A DNA stretch of 64,000 nucleotides, from assembly GCA_023333565.1 (NCBI GenBank), contig JAJKFH010001865.1, positions 6,324,001 to 6,388,000 of the forward strand. Direction: 5' to 3'. Origin of the DNA: Puffinus mauretanicus. Lineage: Eukaryota; Chordata; Aves; Procellariiformes; Procellariidae. Positions 12,561-21,838 of the stretch are shown here, piece by piece (the first letter of the stretch is position 1; every line of letters starts with the position of its first letter). A program made the translations under genes and the position numbers. The notes under the pieces were generated by a model. The model did no database searches. It had not been told where the DNA came from and worked only from the letters and a program-made list of their open reading frames with translations.

Positions 12561-15500
12561 AGTATTATCACTGTAACAAACTTTTCCAGTGCTGTTTTAA
12601 TTCCAGCTTTGCCCCTATCTTCTCTTGGAGCATTGATAGAAGCTCAGTGCTTTCATCCTCCTCTAAACCCAGGGAGCAGCCAGTTCACATCTACCAGAAG
12701 TTGTATGAACTGATGAGCTTATGAAGAGTCAGAATAACCTTTCGTTATTTTTCAGCCTCTCTTCCAGGTCCTCTAAAAGGTGCTTCAGTTCCTGAATTTC
12801 CTTGCCCAGGTGTCAAGTACTCCCATACAATCTTTCCAGTAATTTCTTTCTGAGGAAACAGAGTGCTTTAGCCAGGTTCAGTACATGCAGACTGATTCGT
12901 TCAAAAGCCTGCCTCTTTCTTCTATACAGTATCAAATTTTTATTCCCGTCAGTCCATCTTCTGACTGACATAGTATTTTTTGCCATATTCTTACTTTTCC
13001 AATTTTCGTTGTTCTATACATTGAAAATACTTATCTCAACCATCTCTCCTGCTTCTACATTTCTCACAGTAACAGAGCCATACTTCTCTGTCTATCTCTC
13101 CCTACAATTGGAACACATATATTTGCTTCTAGTTCCTTAGATGTTTCTCCAACCTTGGTTATTTAAGCCAAAACTGCTACACTGCATGCCTGCCCAAGTG
13201 TGTCCCACTTCTAACGGATTTTTTTTTTTTTAAACTCCTGGTATTAAGAGAGGAAATAGCTGATAAACATATAACGAAAAGGAGTACAGAGAAGAAGAAT
13301 GGAGTGACAGGGATGCATAGAAAGGCCTCGGCAGAAAAAGACTGTTGTCTTACCAAAAGAGAAAGGCCAGTCGGGTGGAGAGAGACAAGGTGAGTGTGGG
13401 GAGAAAAGAGCCAGACCTTTGGCTGGGCTGTGGAAATGAGGATCTGGATGAGTGAGGTAGCAGAAATGCTTAATGCTGCTGCAGCACACACCTCACAGAG
13501 CTTCGAATTGAACCCCTAAGTCCTGCTGCTCTAATCTCAGCAAAAGGCTATTAAGTCCCCTAAAAAATATATGGATCTGTGAATGACTAGATACGGATGG
13601 CACCTGAACAGACCTTATCCTGCACCTCACCCCTTGCCCCTTCTGCATCTGATGGATCAGTGAATGGAGCTGAACAGCCATGCCAAAAGCTGAAAGGGAT
13701 ACAAGCATGGAACTGATGCAAAGGGAGCAGAAACGGGGTCGCGGCTGGAGCAGTGAAGGAGCTGGAGGCTGTGCTGCACAGGGTATGGGATTTGGATCTA
13801 TATATAATATCAGATTAATAAACCAAGAAAACTCTGAGTTATGAGCCTATAATTCCACCTCACCAGGGTTCTTGTGGCATATAAAACACTGTGGTAGTTT
13901 ATGTCACCTGACCCTACAGTGAAATCAGAGATCCATAATTCACAGTTACCCGCTGGTTTCCCGCAATCAGAAATTTTGAAACAAGTTAGTAATGTCGTTA
14001 ACCAAAAAAAAAAGCTATTGCTATACCAAAAAGAAGACTGAACTTCTGATTTTAAATTTCTGATTTTAAAACCAAAACAAAAAATAAAGAATATAGTAGA
14101 GAAATACTGTACTTCATTCATATTTCATGTTTTTCCCTCACCTAGGCAAAAGTTGGCCGATGTTGATTTTTAGTGAAACTGTATTTAAAAAAAAAAAAAA
14201 AAACAAACAAAAGTTGCTTTTTACTCATCAATGCAGGCAGTAACATAGCCTTCATATGATATGTCTTATTTAATATAATAAAAGATATAGTTGATAGTGA
14301 AACTATTAATAAAGTAGATCTATATATAGATATATAGGCTGTACAGTTTCATTTTGAGGTTGTAATATTGAACTACAGATTCCCTTGTAGGCAAAGCAAA
14401 GTTCTGTTCTAATCATAAAGTAGAAGTACACTAAGCAACATAAAATTAATATTTACTTTCTTTGAAACCAGACATTAAGGACTCTAAAACAGCGTGAAAA
14501 GCTACTACTATATAAGCAGTAAGCACTTTGTAACACTGTAACATTACTAACAACATAACCAGAGACAATGCATGAGCATTTTGTACCACAGCTAAGCTTT
14601 TTATACGTATAGACATGTATATAAATAATATATAACTGCAAAGGGTTAAAGGGAAACCTGTAGCGTAACTACATGAAAGGGTACGGGAAAACATGTGTAA
14701 GCAGTAAAATCTGAAAGGTAAGAATAAGATGTATCCCTGGCAGGAAATACGTATGGTGGAGCCAGAACAGGAACTGCCTCTTTTTTCTTTTGAGGAGGGG
14801 GCAAGGAGCATAAAACAACAATGATAAGCATTTGAAAATGAGGAAGGAAGAGGTCACTCTTCAGTGTCAGCTCCCCTCAAAGTGGGCTGGAGCCTGGCCC
14901 CTCAGCCTCAGTGACTGAGACCAGTGCAGACCACAGCCACCAGCGCTAATGACACAGCATCTGCTCCGTGGGCTGTACGTGCACCGCTGACGTGGGATAT
15001 GACCGTTAAGGACCATCTGTTTGAATGCTTAGTGATAATTATTGATAATGAGTAAGAAAGAGCTAACCATTAGCACAAATCGCTAATGAATGTCAGTCAA
15101 GCAAAGAGGTGCTCTGAAGTTTGCAACCGGCCTGATTCACCCATCTTGCAAACTGCCCACCGCAGCGAGCTCTCGCTCCCTGACACAGAGATACACTCCC
15201 AGTCAGTTGCAATGCCCTCCTGACAGCAGTAGATTCATTTTCATGTCCAAACCTGTCACAACAGAAGTTTCCTACCACTCATACTTAGGGTTCCCTTACA
15301 TCACTTAAAATTATTTTATACCCAGCGATGGTCAGACACACGCACACATCCACCAGCTGTCTTTATTCCACTCTCTGTTACATTTCTCTCACCTGTCATT
15401 GGACATCACTCAAAAAAACTCACCAAGTATTTTGATTCATATGGTTTGTGCTTTCTTTAGGTAAATATATAAAAGGACTTCTTTTCCATCTTCCAATAAC

Positions 15501-16826
15501 ACAGTGACAGAAAAGTATTAAAGTCAACTGCTGCAGGAGGGGAACGTATTTCCAGTTAACCGCAATAACCACTGTCACTATGTATCCACAATGACAACAA
15601 CAATTATTTCCAATTTTTTTCCATGCTCATGCTCAATGTTAACATTACAGTGAAAAAGGTCAGAAACAGACTCTTCAACTTATAATCTGGTTCCAGAGAT
15701 ACCCAAATTCCTAAGGTGTTACCAATGTACAGTTACTAAAACAAAACAAACAAACAAAAAAATTCAATCTATAATTTAAATACCTCCCTTTTACCCATTA
15801 GATCATAAGAAAAACATATTACAAGTACAGATGATATCTTTTCAGAGTGCTATATCAACAGTTTCAAGATTTCATAGACAGAACTAGTGTGTAATAAAAA
15901 AAACCCAGATATGTAGTGTGTTGGAAGCACATTATCTGAAGTTTTTTGAGCTTCGTACTACCTTGGCACTGTATTCTTCATGAGAGTTGTGTAAAAGGAC
16001 TGATGCAAAATCACCGAGGAGTTCAGAAAGCATTCCAAACTTGTCTGCTTTCCAGCAGAGTCCCACTGAGCTTCAGTAGCATACTTTCCTCATTACCGTA
16101 ATTACCAATGAAATTTTTGAACCATGAGTTTGGTTACATGGTTGGAGCAAATAATGGCTTGGGGGTTTTCTTTGCCTGTTTCTGTGTTGTTACTTCTTTA
16201 AACAAGTTCCCTCACCTAATGATCTTACGATTGAGGTGACAGGGAGTTCATTTCAAAGACCACCAGTAGACGGGTAATTATGTGTGAGCTAAAACAATCA
16301 CAAAAACAAACTCAGTATTTCTCTACTCAGAAAGATGATAGAGGATTTTTTGGTCAGTTTTCCACCTGTAATCGCCCACAGAGAATAACCTTGTGTCGAA
16401 GGCCAGTGTTTATTTTCTATCTATGAGTTTTGCTCTTCAGGGAGAGACAGGCCTTTGTGGGAAGTCATGTCTTATCTCTGAAGAGAAAATTGTAGCCTTC
16501 AACGATGTGCAGTAGGGCAAAAGAAACAGTTTACACAACTTTCTGTATTTTTCAGGGAAAGCCTTTCTGATGGGAAGAAGATTAAGTGACAAGAGCGCAC
16601 TAAAGGCCAGGGCCAGTTCCAACAGTCTCCTTGCCTACTAAAGCTCTCATACTATTATGACAAGTGTATTTTGTTCTGCTCCAATGCATTTATGTGACTT
16701 ATGCAAAAGCTCAAATTGGCTTACTGTATGTTTTTCCAGCAGTTTTACCAGAAAACATTCTGATGTGAGAAAAGAGAGCCATGAATGTATGGTCCCATCT
16801 ACTTCATGATGGGAGCTTATTTATTA
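12561..16826. other. Unique non-coding sequence with a possible regulatory patch
   Basis: No credible gene. Overlapping frames on the minus strand (13177-13708) have no recognised domain. There is an A-run near 14188-14206. Around 14990-15200 the sequence is less AT-rich, free of recognised repeats and dense in ATTA/TAAT-type cores. That composition is often seen in conserved non-coding elements, but nothing in the window can prove it. Confidence 0.45.
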
Positions 16827-16999
16827 TTAATTTAGAAGGACTAGCTGATTTCAAGAGTATTCAACTATGCACTTAAAGTTAAATGCATATTTAAGTATTT
16901 AGATGAACCAGGATCCTCCTGAAACAAGCTAGGTAGAGGAATGAACTTGTAAAAATGTTAGATAATATGGTCAAGAAGCTTCCTCAAAATCATCAAAGC
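16827..16999 (+). repeat. Left arm of a perfect 173-bp inverted repeat
   Basis: Base by base, this arm is the exact reverse complement of 17781-17953, with no mismatch found over 173 bp. The next base outside differs at both ends. The arm contains a degraded copy of an old amniote interspersed repeat (near 16850-16915, with the core ACTTAAAGTTAA), so the duplicated DNA is itself old although the duplication must be recent. No transposase or retroviral sequence is present. Confidence 0.93.
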
Positions 17000-17036
17000 T
17001 TATTAAATGTGCAAAGAGCTTATTAAATGTGCAAAA
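16997..17036 (+). repeat. 20-bp tandem duplication at the inner edge of the left arm
   Basis: AGCTTATTAAATGTGCAAAG (16997-17016) is followed directly by a second copy (17017-17036) differing only in the last base. The first copy begins on the last three bases of the inverted-repeat arm. GAGCTTATT occurs at 16813-16821 outside the arm and again at the second unit; GAGCTTA occurs just outside the right arm (17958-17964). Confidence 0.9.
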
Positions 17037-17189
17037 TTAGTACCCACTAATATGAGTTTTCTGTCATATGAGAATTACTTGTAAAATAAGGAATCTGACA
17101 TTGATTTTTTTTTTTTAATTCGGTGTTCAGATTTTGTGCAAGAGATCTTCTCTAATTGTGATTATGTAAATTATCTCAGATTATTATTT

Positions 17190-17245
17190 GGGGCAACTCC
17201 TAACTTAATCCTGATGTAGGCAAAACTCCCATTGATTTCACTGGA
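17190..17245 (+). repeat. Old amniote-type interspersed repeat fragment
   Basis: The core GCAAAACTCCCATTGATTTC, preceded by TAATCCTGATG, matches a motif I know from many scattered, very old repeats in reptile and bird genomes (typically ...AAAACTCCCATTGACTTCAATGGG...). I do not assign a family name. Confidence 0.45.
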
Positions 17246-17581
17246 TTCACTTAAATAAAGCCGTTATGACACTAAGTTTGGAGTAGGACACATAAGACCG
17301 TAATCAAAATAATGGCAATGTCTGCTGGACCTCAGAGAACAACATATGTAAGAATAAACAAGCTTCTACTGTGACAAAGTACATAATATAGCATACAATA
17401 AAATTTTTATGCACCTTGTAGGAAAGTACAATTAATAAAACACACTTGATACATATTTCACATTGTGTATATGCTATAAAGTACTTGATTATTTTTTAAA
17501 TTCTATATGTGACTTATTTACCACAACACTGACTTACACTCCCTCTAAATTCCTTCTGTATGTCTATTCCTTCTCTATGCG

Positions 17582-17619
17582 TAATTAGTTACTACATAAA
17601 CTAATTAGCAGTTTATGTA
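17582..17619. repeat. Two mutually exclusive hairpins
   Basis: TAATTAGTT (17582-17590) pairs perfectly with 17599-17607. TACATAAACT (17593-17602) pairs perfectly with AGTTTATGTA (17610-17619). The right arm of the first overlaps the left arm of the second, so only one can form at a time. The ATTA-rich cores also resemble homeodomain sites. Confidence 0.7.
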
Positions 17620-17780
17620 TCTCCTCCATCAACTAATTCACAAGTTAAAATGCCTTTTCTTTGCTCTAATAATTTCTTTGTAGTAATTTATATACTACAG
17701 GTTGTTCCCTTCATGGTTTTTGTTCAGTCAAATGGGATATCTATTAGTATACCTTTACAGGACTTAAACATACAGCTATT

Positions 17781-17953
17781 GCTTTGATGATTTTGAGGAA
17801 GCTTCTTGACCATATTATCTAACATTTTTACAAGTTCATTCCTCTACCTAGCTTGTTTCAGGAGGATCCTGGTTCATCTAAATACTTAAATATGCATTTA
17901 ACTTTAAGTGCATAGTTGAATACTCTTGAAATCAGCTAGTCCTTCTAAATTAA
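17781..17953 (-). repeat. Right arm of a perfect 173-bp inverted repeat
   Basis: Exact reverse complement of 16827-16999. GGAGCTTA lies three bases outside this arm (17957-17964) and also 7 bases outside the left arm (16812-16819), in direct orientation. Because it does not abut the arms, it fits microhomology at a breakpoint better than a target-site duplication. Confidence 0.93.
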
Positions 17954-18570
17954 GCAGGAGCTTAAGAACCTTGTTGAATTAGGGTGTACGTGCCCTAAGA
18001 GATGCAGAGATAACTATAGTTTCACAAGCAGAAGCTTTGTGGATTGCTTTTTTTTCTTTTACCTTCTTTTTTGAAGGCTCTTATCTGATTGAGATAAATT
18101 TTCTGGAATTAGCAGAACTTGTGATGCCCATGGTATTACTTCTGCACATTTTTCACATCCATTACGCTCAATTTGAATAAATTCTGCAGTTAATACTGCA
18201 TTTCCCTTTATTTATGTGACCTGGTTTCTACAGTAGTTAGGCTTCTTTTCACCTCGTACCTGCTACCCGCATATTGCGGTCAGAAAGCAGGGGGGGAAAG
18301 ACTCCAAAGAGAAGATACAGACACTAAACCATAAAGAAACTAAACTGCTCTCACTTGAAACCAGGAAGGGTGTCAGTGAACTAAAAGTGAGTAATGAGGA
18401 AAGACTGGCACATGCATAAGAGCGTATGATTTGTGATGGCACTTCTAAGAAAGACAATGTGAAAATTCTTCATCCCTAAACTAAGATGGCTCAGAAGTTG
18501 GAAGTAAAGAGGAAGTAAAAAACAAATGGAGTGACACTTAAGGAGAATCAGGCAAAGAGTCAACACAGAG
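17954..18570. other. Non-coding sequence leading into an ancient CR1
   Basis: No credible gene. From about 18280 the purine-rich composition resembles the 5' part of old CR1 ORF2 copies, so the relic at 18571-19990 may begin here. I could not align it confidently. Confidence 0.4.
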
Positions 18571-19990
18571 GTAAACACATCTACGTAAATGCTAGAAGGC
18601 TAAAAATAAAATGGGGGAAGAAGAATGTCTATCTCTAAATGAAGACACTGATTTACTAAGCATATCAGAAAATCAGTGACAGAAAACCAGTCACTGGAGT
18701 ACTGTAATGCCATAATAAAATATTCAGTAAAGAAAGAGTAAACCATGCTGCTGTCAGAATACATCAACGTTTGCAACAGTCTAGAACTAAGCCTCATCAA
18801 TAAGCTAACCATCTCAACAAGTACCTGAGAAGCTGCATGGAATTAAATTCCAGGCCTAAATAATAAGAATATAATAATGGGTTTGTGTTACTGACTAACC
18901 AGAATGATGACCCCAGTGAAAGAGGGGGGGCGTAAGGGCAGAAAATACAACTGTTTGGGGTTACTTCAGTGATCTTCATGTGCTCAAGGAAAATGTCACA
19001 TACATACATTGTAAGGGACGCAGAGGTAAAATATTTTATAGAGATAAAATATTTTATAGGTCAATGACTGTCCTCCAATGAAGGATCCATCCCTTCTTCT
19101 AGTACCTCCTGAGCAAACCTCCACTAGAGAGCCTCCATCAGAGAATGTATGGGGCCAACTTTTTTGGTACATGAAGACTGGAAGATGTCAAATGTGTCAC
19201 CAGTCTTAAAATAGGTTTTTGGGGTAGTGTGGACAAACATGGGGAGCTACTGGACTGTAAGTCTGGCAAGTATATAAGGCAAATAGGTAGAGGCTATTTA
19301 TAGTATAGAGATTCAGCTACTATATAGTTTTAGTTGACTGTTTAGTTTCTGTTACAGATTTATAGACATTTGTTAAACATAGTAAGCTTGGGAAGACAGT
19401 ATGCAGTATGGCTTCTCTAAATGGAAATCCCACCTTACAAACCTCTTGAGAGTTCTTTGAACAGATTTATGACCATGTGGACAAGACCAATCCAGGTGAT
19501 AGGCTTTACTCAAATTTTAAAGCTGTTGTCAAATGTAATGAACAGCTTCCATATGAGGTGTGAACGAGGACTGTCCTATCAGGAAAGAAGCTGATGTTAT
19601 GGGGATATAGAAATCTACAAAATTTTAGATAAAATACAGGCTATCCAATAAGGCAGCAGGAACTAGACTCAAAACAAACAGAAGGAGGTGGTTCCATGCA
19701 TCAGGCAGTAGATCTTTATGACAAAGGACAGTGTGGGTGCAACTCATAGAGCTCAGGAGAAGACTGCAGAAGTAATGAGAAGAAAGATCCAGAGCAGACT
19801 ACTAATTAAGCAACAACAGGGTCAGGAAATTTCTGAGCTGACCACAGCTGGAGATTCAGAAAGAATCAGAAAAGTGTACATGATTGCCCTCTTATTACTT
19901 TTCCCTCAGTGCCTGCTTATGGCCACTGTTAGAGACTGCTTACTGGTTTGAACAGACCACTGGTCTGCACCAGTGCAGCCTGTTCTCATG
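18571..19990 (+). mobile_element. Ancient, internally deleted CR1-type LINE
   Basis: Heavily diverged segments appear in LINE order on the plus strand. At 18585-18640 AAATGCTAGAAGGCTAAAAA and what follows resemble the start of the CR1 endonuclease domain. At about 18840-18930 the sequence around AATAATAAGAATATAATAAT resembles its middle. At 19165-19210 there is an eroded stretch like the RT entry motif (DWK-ANV-P). At 19400-19500 there is GAGTTCTTTGAACAGATTTA and a relic of the preceding GFR-like codons. At 19918-19990 ATGGCCACTGTTAGAGAC, followed by ACTGGTCTG and TGTTCTCATG, matches an old CR1 3' end. Every frame is broken by stops, and much of ORF2 is missing between segments. It may be two insertions rather than one. 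Confidence 0.65.
19024..19059 (+). repeat. 18-bp tandem duplication
   Basis: AGGTAAAATATTTTATAG (19024-19041) is followed by AGATAAAATATTTTATAG (19042-19059), with one mismatch. It lies inside the ancient CR1 relic. Confidence 0.85.
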
Positions 19991-21408
19991 TGGGAAAGGA
20001 TCAGCACAGCCTGGGCTGCATGGATGCGCCAGCATGTCGGGCAGCCAGCACTGCCGTGGGGTTCCTCCCCTCCTCCTCCGATGGGAAGGAGAAGGAGTGC
20101 TGGTAGAGAGCAGGGAGAAAATGGGTCAGTTTGGCCAGAACAACTAAGCGATGCCCCTCACTGAGGGCATATGGCAAAACCCCATAGAAAACCTTGCATA
20201 TGCTTCATGAGACAAGCAAAAGATCTTTTTAATTCTAATAAGTAGGAGCAGCTTTTCAAAATTACTATTTATTCCATAATTCGCTGTTAATAATGTTTGT
20301 TGATTTGTATATTAGCAACCCCTTCTTCACTAATAGATGTTTTTGTTATTTGACAAGTTGCAGTATTTATTGTCCCTACAGTGAACAAAGAAAATATCAT
20401 CAGATACCTTTCCTAATGCAAATACAGAGAAATGCCAAAGAAACTAGAAAATAATAGACATTTTAAACTGTGATAATATAAAGTTTTCCCAAAGGTATTT
20501 TAATTAACAAGTCAACTGCATTTATACTTAAGTCCACTGCCTCAAAAAATGAGTACCCCAATAATTTCTTTTCAGTAAGTAAAATTTATCTCAGCTGTAA
20601 TTTATGGTTTATCCTTACAGTTCAGCATCTCTCTGCTAACCCTCTTCCATCTCGTACTTTTCAGGGAGTTAATTAATTTCATGTCCAAATGAGTGCAAAA
20701 TATTATTTATTTTCATTATTATCACCCTAGTAAGATTAAATTGGTAATCACTTTGATTCTACCCAAAAGCCATAAATATCTCCTTGCCTTCTCTTTTACA
20801 TTTTATTTTCTATACCATCAGACTGAAGTTGCAACAGCAGACTGGGCTTGCACACTTGGCTGCTTCCCTTCTCCCCAAACTCAGCAGCAGCTGATTTACT
20901 CAGTTGTTTAAATAGACTGGCAGGCTGAGCTACCGCTGGTGTTCAACAGTCAGCCTCACCTGTTCAACCTATTGCTGCCAAATTCAAAGGGGTTTTTTTC
21001 CTCATCTTCTTTTTAAATAACACTATGGTGGAATATTGAGCTTGCACAGAGCGCCACATTAAGTGACCACACACATGCTAGAGAACAGGATATGCGTTGC
21101 TGAGAAACTAGAAAAATGGGTTGGAAAAAAACAGAATTCAGTTCAAATAAGACCATTTAAAGATATCATTGGGCATGAATTATCAGCTGAGGGGGATAAG
21201 CAATGAGGAAGCAGTATAGTGGGTACAAATTGAACCGAAATCAACACTGTCAGGCCGTGGCGTGAGACAAACACCATCATTGGCTGTGTGAATGCAAACA
21301 GCTGCAAGAAACTTCAAATGACTTACTGCACCACCCAGCACCAGCAGTGCTAAATTTAAGCGCAGTGCCTCGCTTTGGGCATGCTCTACAAGAAAGACGC
21401 ACATGCAC
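19991..21408. other. Unique non-coding sequence, no gene seen
   Basis: Frames of up to 87 aa at 19884-20164 have no recognised domain. Part of that stretch (19995-20110) is more GC-rich and lies just beyond the old CR1 tail. No other feature was recognised. Confidence 0.5.
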
Positions 21409-21838
21409 GGAAGGCAGCCCAGAGAAAAGCAAACAAAGTATTCAAAGGCCTGGAGAATATGAACCCACAAGGAAGAGCTGAAAGAACAGGCTTTTAGTCC
21501 AGAAAAGCAAAGTCTGAAAGGAAGAATAGTAATAGACTGTGAAGGACTAGTGCAAAAAACAAAAGGGAATGGATTGTTCTTGATATCTGTGAGGGACAGA
21601 ACAATGGGCTTAAATTGCAGAAAAGAAGATACAAGTACATTTCCAGGAAAGCTTTCTATAGACAAAGACAGGGAAGCAATAGAAGAACTGATGTGAGAAA
21701 GATATAAAACTTCCATTATCATGTATTTTAAATAAAATGTAGGACAATCATCTGTCAGCATCGGACGTGCATCTGACCTTATTCTGAGGCAGAGGCAGTA
21801 AACTAGATGAGTTCTTAAGATCCATCCAGTTCTCTTTT
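21409..21838 (+). mobile_element. Ancient CR1 3' fragment
   Basis: The plus strand follows an old CR1 through the C-terminal tail of ORF2 and the 3' UTR. GCAGCCCAGAGAAAAGCAAA opens it, then CCTGGAGAATATGAACCCAC, AGAGCTGAAAGAAC and CCAGAAAAGCAAAGTCTG (the eroded ...[19 protein letters not shown] codons). These are followed by AACAATGGGCTTAAATTGCA, AGGAAAGCTTTCTATAGACA and finally AACTAGATGAGTTCTTAAGA TCC. Divergence is high, with an insertion or degraded stretch around 21700-21760. The 229-aa open frame on the minus strand (21183-21872) is largely the antisense of this relic and not a gene. Confidence 0.75.

Larger units (their letters stand above)
17000..17780. other. Spacer between the inverted-repeat arms
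   Basis: This is 781 bp of AT-rich sequence with no coding frame of note. It holds part of the 20-bp tandem duplication and a piece resembling an old amniote interspersed repeat near 17190-17245 (GCAAAACTCCCATTGATTTC). It also holds two overlapping inverted repeats at 17582-17619. Confidence 0.6.

Noticed and set aside
16812..17964. GGAGCTTA on both sides as an 8-bp hAT-type target-site duplication
   Set aside because: It lies 7 bases from the left arm and 3 bases from the right arm, not at the ends, and no hAT terminal motif is seen; microhomology at a breakpoint fits better.
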